DNA of 43,610 nucleotides from Lindgomyces ingoldianus (GCF_010093535.1 NW_022985178.1:981612-1025221), one strand, 5' to 3'; numbered from the stretch's first letter, positions 1 to 9,360 are shown. The notes: generated from the letters alone by a model not told the origin. Numbers and translations are program-made.

Positions 1-293
1 AATGCCTCTAGAAAAAAAGCCTTACAAAGGGCAGCAATAATTGTATATAAGCTAGTGTTAGCGTAATAGGAAATTACTAAGCTTTAAGCAGCTAATAAGG
101 CAGCTACATTTAGAAAGGCCTACGCTTAACAGCTTAAAATAAGTTTAAAGCGCGCAGTAATAGAAAAAAGGCAAAGAAGTAGGTGTAAGCTACAGTAGAT
201 AAGCAATCCTAAAGGCGCTGCAGACAGTGCAATTAGACTAGGCATAACGCGCAAACGTGTAAGCAAGAAGTAGAAGTAGTATCTAAATAATAT
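1..293 (+). mobile_element. Fot1-like (pogo/Tc1-mariner) relic, family Fot-B, 3' part, first half
   Basis: This stretch is the reverse complement of about 19640-19990, which lies inside the complete Fot-B element at 19521-21386. It covers the region that once encoded the transposase C-terminus and the 3' subterminal sequence. The coding frame, on the plus strand, is broken by TAA and TAG codons. The copy is interrupted by a solo Copia LTR and resumes at 646. Its 5' part lies outside the window. Confidence 0.75.
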
Positions 294-645
294 TCTAGGC
301 TTCCTAAGATGAATAATAGGTTTTAGATATAATGTATGAGATGATGATTAATTGTATTAATTAATTAATGTTTCTTTTCCTTTCTTCGTCTGCTCCGCTC
401 GTGTTGCTCGGCTTTGTTTTTCCGGTCCGAGTCCCTCGCGCACTAGCCCTATGCGCGACCAGCCGCAACATGCTGCAATTTGTTGCAAAATGCTGCAATT
501 TGTTGCAAAATGCTGCAATTTGTTGCAAAATGCTGCAACATGCTGCAATTTGCAGCAACATACTGTTCAAGCTTATTGCTCGTACTATGTAGCAGCTTTC
601 GTCCAGCGTTCCTCCTGTCTTGACAGTAGGTGCGCATATCTGACA
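294..645 (-). repeat. Solo LTR of Copia family E, truncated at one end
   Basis: The segment matches the 341-bp LTR at 23397-23737 and ends with the same terminal ATCTGACA. No internal Copia sequence is attached, so it is a solo LTR left by recombination. The first roughly 20 bp of the LTR (plus-strand order) are missing. The left junction falls on TCTAGGCT, a word present both in the host Fot-B element and inside the LTR. The right flank ACTCT continues the Fot-B sequence, which reads ACTAT in the other copy. Confidence 0.75.
461..560. repeat. Decamer tandem array inside the solo LTR
   Basis: Ten consecutive 10-bp units related to TGCTGCAATT and TGTTGCAAAA lie inside the LTR. The LTR at 23397 carries about seven such units, so the copy number varies between copies. 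Six-frame reading of this array gives spurious Leu/Gln/Cys-rich ORFs that are not genes. Confidence 0.8.
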
Positions 646-740
646 ACTCTATAGTGCTAGAGTGGGTTGTTATGGGCCATAATAAAGTTTGTTGTGGTGT
701 GGTCTTGGCAAAAGTGAGCAACTCAGGTGTGCGAACAACT
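646..740 (+). mobile_element. Fot-B relic, second half, with truncated 3' terminal inverted repeat
   Basis: The Fot-B sequence resumes directly after the solo LTR and runs into its terminal inverted repeat (CTTGGCAAAAGTGAGC...). It stops before the final 15-20 bp, including the terminal ACGT and TA, where the minisatellite begins. Confidence 0.75.
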
Positions 741-978
741 GCCAATCCTCAACACACCAATGCGGCTGATGCCAATCCCCGACACACTGATGCGGCTGAT
801 GCCAATCCTCGACACACCAATGTGGCTGATGCCAATTCCCGACACACCGATGCGGCTGATGCCAATCCTCGACACACTAATGTGACTGATGCCAATTCCC
901 GACACACCAATGCGGCTGATGCCAATCCTCGACACACCAATGTGGCTGATGCCAATCCCCGACACACCGATGTGGCTA
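741..978. repeat. 30-bp minisatellite, eight copies
   Basis: Eight head-to-tail units of 30 bp (GCCAATCCTC-GACACACCAA-TGCGGCTGAT type) begin at 741, 771, 801, 831, 861, 891, 921 and 951; the last is incomplete. Units alternate between a CCTC form (odd) and a CCCC or TCCC form (even), giving a 60-bp higher-order period. Variant positions are all transitions. One plus frame reads through as a 10-residue repeat (ANPRHTNAAD type), but only because the unit is a multiple of three. I do not call it a gene. Confidence 0.9.
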
Positions 979-1254
979 GAGAGGTGGAACAGACGCAACT
1001 AACCATAATTTAAACATGTTTTACACAACGCATGCTAGAGCAAACTGCATGCAAATTAGCGTAAAGGTGCACTTACACTAGGTATACATTTTTTTTAAAA
1101 AAGAATATAAGAAACACATAAGGTGACAGAAAAACAGCGTTACCGAGGTTTATCCGAAGAAATTCTGACTAACTAGCGCGTCCAAAAGAGGAGATTCTGC
1201 TCAACTTTTCGTTCTGCAAACCCGAATATAATAAGCAGAGCAAGCTCTGCTAAT
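979..1254. other. Unassigned sequence between minisatellite and Fot-A fragment
   Basis: I see no gene, no match to the other repeats of the window and no inverted ends. It contains a 20-bp interrupted palindrome near 1233-1252 (AGCAGAGC / GCTCTGCT). Composition is intermediate between the gene island and the AT-rich repeats. Confidence 0.4.
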
Positions 1255-1451
1255 AAGTAGTGTAATTAGACTAGGTATAACTTATATATATGTAAAAAAG
1301 TAGTAAAAGTAGACTCTAAATAATATCTTATGTTGTATTACTTTATATAGGGCTAAAGTAGGCTGTTTTGCGCTAGAATAGGGTGGTTTTAGTAGGGGCT
1401 TGGCAAAAGTGGCCGGCCAACCTGTGTGGCCGGCTAACCTGTTAGGTACGT
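1255..1451 (+). mobile_element. Fot1-like family Fot-A, 3' end fragment (A1)
   Basis: It matches the last about 200 bp of the complete Fot-A copy, ending in the inverted repeat CCTGTTAGGTACGT followed by TA at 1452-1453. The rest of the element is missing. The terminal repeat retains GGCCGGCC motifs that are mutated to AGCTAGCT in the other end at 2391, so this end is the less mutated one. Confidence 0.8.
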
Positions 1452-1453
1452 TA

Positions 1454-2388
1454 ACTTTTATAAGCTAAATAATAATAAAAAGTAAGTAATTATTAACAAT
1501 ATACTTAAGCTATATGTGTAAGGATTTCCCTTTTAGCTAGTAACTATATCTAATATAGCTAATTCTTTACACAGTAAGTATAATCTAGGCTATGTTAGCA
1601 TAAACTAGCTTAGTATAATTGTAAAGTGTTATCTAAAGCTTAAAGTAAAGCTTTAAGTGTAAGTATAGTTAGTAAATATCTAGCTTATTATAAAGCTTAT
1701 CTTATTAAAGTTGCACATATTTATTATTCTAGATGCTATACTTAGCTTTTATATTCTTTCTAAGGCTAAACTAGCCTTAAATTACTTTAGAATTTTTATA
1801 AAAAGCGTTTTTATAGTTATACTTACTATTATTATTATTAGCATGCTTAAGCTATAAGTAAGAGGTAGTGTAACCTAACTAGATTAAACTAAGGAGCAGA
1901 GGAGCTGCTCTACATGTTTAAATATACATGTGTGCCCCCTGCTAAGACGCTACTTGTTGCGCAAGCAAGGGAGCTAAAGCTGCAGAGCATGTAACGCAGT
2001 ACACGCTGTTATACTTATACTTAAACTTTACTTTAGGCTTTAGATAATACTTTATAAACACACTAAGCTAGTTTATGCTAACATAGCCTAGATTATACTT
2101 ACTGTGTAAAGAATTAGCTATATTAGCTATAGTTGCTAGCTAAAAAAAATTCTTATATATATAGCTTAAGTATATGCTTAATAATTACTTGCTTTTTATT
2201 ATTATTTAGCCTTCATAAGTTAGCTATAAAATTAGTGTAAGGCTAAGATAGCGCTTACGTGCGACAGGTATATATACTATTCTGCACCTGAAAATCAACT
2301 GTTGGTTGATTATTTGTACCTTTTAGTTGTATTAGCAGAGTGGTGCAGAGCCCTGTCCTTATAATTAGCTTATAACAGTTATTTAGTA
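1454..2388. mobile_element. Palindromic (foldback) element, disrupted copy 1
   Basis: The left arm (about 1454-1690) is the inverted copy of the right arm (about 2010-2380): TTTTATAAGCTAAATAATAA on the left is answered by ATTATTATTTAGCC...TTATAA on the right. A more complete version is at 33818-34469. No coding frame is seen, so this looks like a non-autonomous MITE-like element whose arms are shared with the 5' region of the Fot1-like elements. The right arm is split by a solo LTR at 2236-2363. The left terminus (ACTAAAT) has been lost at the junction with the Fot-A fragment. Confidence 0.65.
2236..2363. repeat. 128-bp solo LTR-like insertion with ATTAG target duplication
   Basis: A 128-bp block beginning TGTAAGG and ending CCTTATA is flanked by ATTAG at 2231-2235 and 2364-2368. 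Removing it with one ATTAG restores the continuity of the foldback arm seen at 34430-34455. The 7-bp inverted ends would be perfect if the terminal CA had mutated to TA. A 5-bp duplication with TG...CA ends points to an LTR left alone after recombination. No second copy exists in the window, so the parent family is unknown. Confidence 0.65.
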
Positions 2389-2390
2389 TA

Positions 2391-4250
2391 ACGTACCTAA
2401 CAGGTTAGCCAGCTACACAGGTTAGCTAGCTACTTTTGCTAAGCCCCTAACACACTCTACCTATCTACATAATGCCTTAACAACAACACTAGATTAAATC
2501 TTCTAAAGAATGTTAAATACAGCTTGCTTTTTAGGCTTTTAAATAAAACTTAAAACTTTTTTTATAACACACTATAGCTATTTATAATGTCTTTTATATA
2601 ACACTAAGTAATTAACGCGCTAGACAGCCTTTAAAAGTAAAATACTAGCTTAAATTAAAAAATTTAATTAAGCTTAAAAAAAAAGTAGTTATTAAGTACA
2701 TACTTAAGCTTATTACACATAAACTTTTTTTAAGCTTATAGCTATAGCTAATATAGCTAATTTTTTGCGCGTAGAGTGTAATCTAGGCTAGGTTAGCTTA
2801 AACTAGCCTAGTATATAGGTTAAGCACTACTCTAAGTTTATAATAAAGTTTAATTATAAGTATAATTATAAAAAAGTGCTTTATAAAGATCTAAAGGTTA
2901 TCTAAAGCTAGTTTTACTTAGTAGCTAACATAAAAGCTAAGTATAGTATTTAAAATAAAGACATATATAACTTTAATAAGTTAAGCTTTATAATAAGCTA
3001 GATATTAACTAGAGCAGTTATTATAGCTTTAGAAAAATAAAGATAGCTAAAGGTAATATAGTAAAGTAATAAAAAGTAAATAATAGTTATTTAAAGTATT
3101 AACATAATAAAGTAAACTATTTTACTTTTTATTATTTTTAAAAGCTGCTATTACTTTTTTACTTAGTATAAAAAAAATCTACTTTAAAACTAGGTTATTA
3201 TAGTCTTTAAAAATAGCTAGATAATAAATAAGCTTAGACTATAGTAGTTAAAGCACTTTAATAAGCATATAAAAAGAAAAGTTATAAGCGCTTATTAACT
3301 TTTTATTATTAATAGCTATAAAAGCTATAACTTACTTAATTTTTAGTAGTACTATAAAAAAAATAAGATTATTACTATTTATATGCCTTTCCACTTATTA
3401 CACCTTTTATAGCCTCTTAATGTAGGTTATTTTACTTTTTTTAAAAAAGTGTATAAGCGCTAAGCTAAAGATTTTATGTATAACTAAATTACTTATATTA
3501 TAAAACTTAAGTTTCTACTATGCTTTATACACACTTATAATGTAGTAATTACTTTTAGTAATATCTAAAAAAAGTTTTAAAGTGCTAGTTTAGTCCTATT
3601 TAACTTAAAATAAGTTAAAATAGCTCTTAACATCTAGTTATGTACTTTATTACTACTACTACTTATTAATAACAAGCTCTAGTAGTTGTAAACTCTAAGT
3701 AATACTTTTAAATTTAAGTTATAATTAATGCTTATAAAAGTAAAAATTTAAAAGCATATAAATAGCTTACTAACATCTATAGTAAAGGCCTTTAAAAAAG
3801 TTTTAAAAAAGGCAGCAATTATTACACATAAGCTAGTGTTAGTGTAAAAGAAGATTATAAAGCTTTAAGTAGTAAATAAGGCTGCTATATAACATAGATT
3901 ATATAAAAAAAGTAAATTTAAGTTAAAAAAACTTTAATAGTTAAAAATAAAGCTTATCTAACTACTTTAAAGAAGTTTAGAGCGCGTAGTAATAGAAAGA
4001 AGCTAAAGACATAAGTGCGCGCTAAAGAAAGTAAGCTAAGTTAAAGGTAATATAAGTAGTGTAATTAAACTAGGCATAACTTACATATATGTAAGAAAGT
4101 AGTAAAAGTAGACTTTAAATAATATCTTGTGTTGTATTGCTCTATATAGGGCTAAAGTAGGCTGTTTTGCGCTAGAATAGAGTAGTTTTAGTAGGGGCTT
4201 GGCAAAAGTGGCTGGCCAACCTGTGTGGCCGGCCAACCTGTTAGGTACGT
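2391..4250 (+). mobile_element. Full-length Fot1-like DNA transposon, family Fot-A (A2), 1860 bp
   Basis: Both ends carry the same terminal inverted repeat, starting ACGTACCTAACAGG and running through two direct copies of a GGTTGGCCGGCCACA-like motif to GCCAAGCCCC. TA lies at each flank (2389-2390 and 4251-4252). The length equals that usual for Fot1/Pot2-type elements (about 1.9 kb). The left end is strongly mutated (GGCCGGCC to AGCTAGCT), the right end hardly so. The interior is extremely AT-rich. Confidence 0.85.
3410..3900 (+). pseudogene. RIP-degraded pogo-type transposase, C-terminal part (Fot-A)
   Basis: In the plus frame starting at 3419 the residues NVGYFTFFKKVYKR follow, corresponding to the conserved DVGCF-PLKK segment of Fot1/pogo transposases near the end of the DDE domain. 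The frame continues for more than 100 residues with stops only where Gln (CAA, CAG) or Arg would be expected, as RIP produces. A parallel reading in family Fot-B (minus strand, from 20353 downward) gives a closely similar, less damaged protein, which supports the frame. It is not functional. The catalytic Asp residues further upstream could not be placed with confidence. Confidence 0.65.
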
Positions 4251-4252
4251 TA

Positions 4253-5068
4253 TAGTTTTTATAGATGCTATACATGTTTAACAACTTTTTTAAAGGCTTC
4301 TAGTATTTCTTTAAGCTGTTTATCTCTATATAGTTGTACTTTATACCTATAGTTAGCTTTAAAGAGTATTATGCTAGTAGCTAATAATTTTATAGTGTTA
4401 AAAGTAAACTAGGCTGCTAGTAGCTACTACATCTAATGTTTTCTTTTTTTTTATTAATGTACTTTTATAGATATTCTAGTAACGTCTAATTAGTTTGTTC
4501 TATTTGCCTGTCTCTCTCTAGGCAATATACTGTAGCTATATACTTGAATTGTTCCGTCTCGGGTTGTCGAGAACCTATATCCGAAGGTTCCTTGTATCAG
4601 CTCCGACCCTGCCCTAGCCTCTACTGTACCTCTATTCCCCTAAGTATTTAGTCTCACCTCTCTCTGTAGCTAGATTAGTAGTTTTCTAATATCCTTTGTA
4701 CAAGGCCTATAAGTGTTAATGGAATTCCTAGGTTTCTAAGTCCCCACGCACTCCCATATGCTTCTAGGTGGATTCACACCGCATTTGAACCTGTTGTCTT
4801 GCCAGCGCTGTTACATATACTATAAAAGACAAACTTTAGTCTCTAAGTTCTTTATTCTATGCTACTAGTACTTTAATGTAAATATTTTATCTTTATCTAA
4901 GATAATAACTTTAAGCATTTTATAATTAATAATTACATGTTTGTTAAGTTTATACACTATTTTTTATTACTACTAATTTTTCTATTAGCTAGAAGTAGGT
5001 ATACTTATTTTATTTTATATAACTGTAATAGTGTTGTATATTTTTGTTATTCTAGGTTCTTCTAACTA
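4253..5068. other. Non-coding, transposon-derived stretch with one dispersed repeat
   Basis: No intact gene is visible. 4533-4640 is relatively GC-rich and unplaced. 4713-4818 matches 15057-15147 in the opposite orientation and is listed separately. 4819-5068 is AT-rich with no recognisable content. Confidence 0.5.
4713..4818 (-). repeat. Dispersed repeat R, copy 1
   Basis: About 105 bp are shared, in inverted orientation, with 15057-15147 on the other side of the gene island; the word CGCACTCCCATATGC is identical. Differences are mostly transitions. A short segment (GGTTCAAATGC on the minus strand) resembles a tRNA B box, so a SINE is possible, but no matching A box at the right distance is seen. 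A worn fragment of a coding element is equally possible. Confidence 0.5.
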
Positions 5069-5070
5069 TA

Positions 5071-5357
5071 ACGTATACTATAGGCAAGTTGCTTATACAC
5101 CTAAGTTATTTACTTTTACTAAGACCTAACTAAACTACTTTTTTTACACTAATGTATTCCTAACAACACTACTTAAATGTGCTAAAAAAAACATTAGATA
5201 CAGCTTATACTTTAGGCTTTTAAATAAAACATAACACTCTTAAAGTAACATGCTGCAGCTATATATAAGGTCTTTTAAAAAATAATAAATAACTAACACA
5301 CTAGACAACTGTTACAAGCTAATTCTATAGCTAACTTATAAAGGCTAGATAATAACA
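5071..5357 (+). mobile_element. Fot-B fragment with 5' terminal inverted repeat (B2)
   Basis: After TA at 5069-5070 the sequence ACGTATACTATAGGCAAGTT... matches the 5' inverted repeat and first about 280 bp of Fot-B (reverse complement of 21386 to about 21110). It ends abruptly near 5357, where the patatin pseudogene begins. The rest of the transposon is missing. Confidence 0.75.
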
Positions 5358-6480
5358 AGGAGCAGCATTATATAACGTCTCTTCTAAGATACTTTTAGAT
5401 ATCACTAACAGGAGCTTGCTTAAATCCTTAGCAGCATTAAATTCAGGGACGACATCTATCTTAGAGTTAAGTTAGATATATTAAGAGCGCTGGTTCTAGA
5501 TTAAGCATCTGCAGACACTGCGCGCTCCCTTAATAACAACTTCTATGCAACCTTAGCATTAATGATACTCTTGTATTAACTTGTCTTAATGTAGTTTAGC
5601 TTCACTATTACTAACTCTGTCATCATTGCAAACATACTACAGCGTTCTAACCATGTGCTAACTACTTTGTTATTAGAAAAGTTTTTAGCTTGCTAAAAGG
5701 ACTTGTCATCTGCCCCTAATCTATGTCACTAATCTGCAGTCTAGTTTCACAGTTAGCCACTGTATACTTGTGGAAAGGAGATTTTTTTGGCCTTTGAAAT
5801 TGTTCGCTCAAAAGCTGCAAATTATATTCGGTCTCCAGTCTGTCATCTGCCCTGCCATCTGTATCACCCTCCTTGCTGGTTCTAATGGATACTAACACAT
5901 CTGGGGGAAGCTTCAATACCTTGGGCCAGAGCAGTTGTGCCTCTCAATATGCAACCCTTACTGGATTATTATTGTGGAAAGCACCGTCTAAGTACGGCTT
6001 GTTTCCGGATGCCAAAAAGCGGTGAAATAAGGCGGAGCGGCCGCGGATGCGGCAGCGGCCTCCCATATCATAGGCTCTTTACTTGGATCTGATGGACGCT
6101 GAAAGATGTGGCGTGCATAGTTTTCTCCCTGTCGATTGTAGTTGGCCATGATGATTGCGTTTTTAGCAAGCTCGTCCGTCGATGTTACAGCAACCTTGAT
6201 ATCGTAGAAATGTGACTTCTTCCCTGCACCACCAAATATCCTAGCATCACCTAGGGATTGACGCAGAGAATCGTATAATGGCCGTGTTTTGTATATACTT
6301 CCACGGAACAATACAGCGGAAAATTTTGAGCGGAGCGTCGTGTAGGTTTTACGTTTCGTAAAGGCCGTCCTGCAGAGCTCTGAAAACTTGGTAGTGCAGT
6401 CATCTACTGACAAACCAAGCACTCTGAGAGCTAAGGCGATGATTGATCTGGTGCTTTGTAGTCGTTTAGCTAGAGAGGTA
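5357..6480 (-). pseudogene. Patatin-like phospholipase pseudogene, both ends missing
   Basis: Patatin-fold lipid acyl hydrolases use a Ser-Asp dyad. Reading the minus strand from 6480, I see an altered nucleophile region (QSTRSIIALAL instead of the family's G-T-S-T-G-G-I-I-A-L; Ser codon at 6453-6455), then SVDDCTTKF, SIYKTRPL, KVAVTSTDE, ANYNRQGE, WEAAAASAAAPPYF and LDGAFHNNNPVRVA, with the catalytic Asp of the DGA motif at 5986-5988. The frame is then broken, but related residues (KLPPDVLVSIRTSK, ...VVPEFNAAKDLSKLL) continue to about 5357. The N-terminal glycine-rich DGGGVRG oxyanion-hole segment is absent because a foldback relic begins at about 6490. The C-terminus abuts a Fot-B fragment. 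Two glycines of the nucleophile elbow have become Arg and Ser, so activity is not expected. The identification is firm for the domain; what the full protein carried besides it is unknown. Confidence 0.8.
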
Positions 6481-6489
6481 ACATAAACC

Positions 6490-6700
6490 TTGTATTATAA
6501 ACCTAGTAATTGTTAAGCATATACTTAAGCAGTATGCGCAAGGATTTTCCTCTTAGCTAACTGTAGCTAATATAGCTAATTCTTTACGCGCTAAGCATAA
6601 TCTAGGCTATGGTAGCATAAACTAGCCTAGTGTGTTTATAAAGTGTATCTAAAGCTTAAAGTAAAGTTTAAGGCAAGTATAACTATAAAAGATCTAAGGA
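6490..6700. mobile_element. Single-arm relic of the foldback/Fot subterminal sequence
   Basis: About 200 bp match one arm of the palindromic element (33880-34080), including TAGCTAATATAGCTAATTCTT and the following AAGCTTAAAGTAAAGTTTAA. It lies exactly between the broken 5' end of the patatin pseudogene and the broken 3' end of the transporter pseudogene, so it probably marks the rearrangement that cut both. Confidence 0.65.
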
Positions 6701-6702
6701 AC

Positions 6703-7948
6703 AGGACCCCACAACGCGGAGTAACTAATGACGTACAGGTATATCATAGTAACCATCGCAATCGATGCAGGCGAGACTACACCAGAAGCGGGGTTTGGTG
6801 GGTGAGTAGCTAGAACCGCGCTGATAATAAACATTATGGATGCTATCTAAACCGCACCAGCCATTAGTGACTTCTTGCGAGCAAACTGATCAATTCTGAT
6901 GATGAGGAAGAGGCCTGTTGTAACCACTTTGACAGTGCCATAAACACCTGTGGCGAATAAAGAGGACGAGCTTTTGGACACCCCGACCATCTGGAAAATT
7001 TGAGGTGTATAGTATCCAATACTACTCGTACCGGAGAACTGCTGCCAGAACATCAAGCAAAAACCGGTCACGAAACGATATCGGTTTCCCGGTAGCAGGC
7101 ATTCTCGCCAAGTGACGCCTTCGGTAGCATTCAACTCTTCCTCGATGGCGGTACGGATCTCGGCTAATTCTTTTATGACGTCCGGATGGCCTTCTGGTTC
7201 ACAGCGGACATGGGAGGGGCTCTGGGCTGCTTCTGAATAGCGCCCTTGCTTCATGAGCCAGCGTTAAGACTCCTTCAAGAAAAAGAAGCCAATGAGCATG
7301 AAGGCTCCAGTAATGATCTGTATCGCAACTGGGACTCGTCACTGCTTTGTCGATACCGGGATATGGAGTGATACGACATAATCTAACCAATAGGCAAATG
7401 TACATCCAATAACCAAGAACTCCTGAGAGAGACCAGCAATCCGACCTCGGACATGCGGTGGGCAGTTCTCGGAAACGAAGACTGGAGTGATAGAGGACAT
7501 GCCGCCAATACCCAATCCAGCAATGACACGACCCCCGTAGATCATACCGATTTCATGATGTTCACCAGTTTGGATTGCAGCACCGATGAGAAAGATGACG
7601 GAAAAGAACATCGGCGAGTGGCGACGGCCGAAGCGCTCGTTGATAAATACTGCGGAGATGGCCCCAAAGAAACATCCTGCAGTGAGAAGGGACACAACGT
7701 TGGAGGAGACATAGGCATTCTTAGAGCTGGCGAAGCCGGATGAATCGGTTGGGAGCCCGAAGTCTTTTTTGAAGGCTCTCAGAGCGAGCACACTTCCCAT
7801 TACACCCGTATCATAACCTGTAGGTGTTTGTCGGCGTAGTTGATAGGTAATTTAGGATATAGAAAGATTCACCAAATAGCAACGAACCCATGTAGGCAAC
7901 GCTCGTGAGCAGGTAGACCCTGCGATTCTTGAAGAAATTCGACGGCAT
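6703..7948 (-). pseudogene. MFS sugar transporter (sugar-porter/quinate-permease type) pseudogene
   Basis: Sugar porters import sugars by proton symport through 12 membrane helices. The start is intact: ATG at 7948-7946, a 76-nt first exon, a 55-bp GT-AG intron (7872-7818), then a frame with the family's marks in order: FGYDTGVMGS in helix 1, NERFGRRHS in loop 2-3, YGGRVIAGLGIGG, PVFVSENCPPHVRGR, a broken (P)ESPR(W) motif (KES-stop-RWLMKQG), QQFSGTSSIGYYTPQIF in helix 7, and a final WGPVP before the sequence breaks into a transposon relic at about 6700. In-frame stops are TGA at 7339-7341 (after STKQ, where Trp is usual), TAA at 7264-7266, TAG at about 6847 and TAG just before the break. Three of the four replace Trp, the change RIP causes. 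Several Gly codons read Arg (IRIDQFARKK for IGIDQFGRKK). The last about five helices and the tail are lost. The substrate cannot be told. Confidence 0.88.
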
Positions 7949-9114
7949 GTTGTTCAATTGTGTGGTTGTCAAAGGGATGTTTGCGAACAGCCAAAGGAAT
8001 GCGCAGGTTGACCCTTCATGAGCTGTCGAAGAAATACTGCTTCGGCGGCGGATTAACGACAGTCGTGGGAGAAATAAGTCGCCCCATTCCCCAGCTTTTC
8101 GGGCATGGCTTTAGACGGTCTCTATGAGTTTGGCATATGTTCTTCCACCACTCACACATGGCTCCAGTTAGCGCCTGTTGATCGGTTTGTCGCATAAACG
8201 CTTCTTAGGGTCGACACAGAACATCGTGGACTCCAACGCAAGAGTCTGGAATGCAGCTAAGGTCTGCAAACATGACGAAACGAGAAATCGCAGCGAGGCC
8301 AAGGGATATCTTGGCGATTTCGACCTCTTGGTTGCCAAGTCGCAAGCGAAATGGATCTCATCAATTCGATATGAAGGTGCAGAGTGGTGGCGTTTGGGAA
8401 GGCGGCAGAGGATGGGAACTAAGTCGTGCCATCTGGAGCCGAGTTCCGGTGACCTGGAACAAAGAAGCGACGATGAATTCTGCCAAACCCACCGTCACCT
8501 CACATGCTCAGATCTTTCAACTCAGTCTTTGAGAGATATTCCATCCCTACAATTCCTCCTTTTCAGAATTTCACAATTGATGCCAATAGCTGCAGTCCGG
8601 AAGTGCCAACGATGCCGAAACGCTCCCTAACCCTAGCCAATCTCCTCAACCAGGGTCCCGTTTCATCGTCGTTGCAGGCGGAAAAACTTCGCACTTCCAT
8701 CCGACGTCTTCCTTCGATATGCACCAAGAGTCATGTCTTTTAGAGCCGAGATGAGAGGTCCACTAATGGTGTACAGAATAAGCCTTGGTCTGACAAAAGA
8801 TTTTGTGTCTCCCTTTTCAACGACACGGTGAGCTACGAATGAAGGCTAGGAAGGTGAGCTATCTTTCATATAATATTAGTGAAACGCTGTGAAAGAGAAG
8901 GGAGGGGGATCGCATGAAGTTGCGCTAGAAACATCACAGGCCAACGCATGATGTTTCGTTTGTCGCCGAGGCATCACCACCATTTGCCCGCGGTTGAGTG
9001 GTGTTCTCTCACTCAAGCCTTTTTCGAGGTTTCATGTTTCTCACTGCTCCCGCCCCATCATTCGATGAAGGGAGCGTTTCCAGGAGTTCGGGATCCAAGC
9101 GAGAAACTGCAAAC

Positions 9115-9175
9115 CTCCACATCGGGATGCGTTAATGAATTCATCTTGGCCTTGATCTCATTCTAGGCATTAGCC
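9115..9175 (-). promoter_or_regulatory. Possible CreA-type and XlnR-type sites upstream of the LPMO
   Basis: CTCCAC at 9115-9120 is the reverse of GTGGAG and fits the carbon-repressor CreA consensus SYGGRG. TTAGCC at 9170-9175 is the reverse of GGCTAA, the XlnR/Xyr1 core used by many cellulase genes. Both motifs are short and expected by chance, so they are only candidates. A second TTAGCC at 9481-9486 lies in the presumed 5' leader. Confidence 0.25.
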
Positions 9176-9360
9176 AACGCGAAGTAGCAGCTATCGACGT
9201 GCCTCTTAGCGGTGCACGGTCTGTAGTGCACTTGGGATAGATGACATTTTCTTGGCTGCATGGGAAGTCGCCGGTGGCTCCCAGCCAGTGTCGCGCTACT
9301 TGGCTGCCAGAACTGTCATGAAGAAGCGAGGTGGGAGCCTCTCGTAGGAAGTAGGATGCA

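Noticed and set aside
357..745. Overlapping ORFs on both strands rich in Leu, Gln and Cys
   Set aside because: They are translations of the decamer array and LTR of Copia E; the same ORFs appear at the other LTR copy.
741..978. CRISPR-like array
   Set aside because: Units are contiguous with no unique spacers, in a eukaryotic genome; it is a minisatellite.
630..1013. 127-codon plus-strand ORF with a decapeptide repeat
   Set aside because: It consists of a transposon end plus the minisatellite; the frame is open because the unit is 30 bp. No promoter or homology.
4081..4284. 67-codon minus-strand ORF
   Set aside because: It lies across the Fot-A terminal repeat and has no resemblance to a protein.
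4713..4818. tRNA gene
   Set aside because: Only a B-box-like word is present; no A box at normal spacing and no cloverleaf can be drawn.
8178..8743. Three overlapping plus-strand ORFs upstream of the LPMO
   Set aside because: No homology, no consistent codon bias, mutually overlapping; treated as intergenic.
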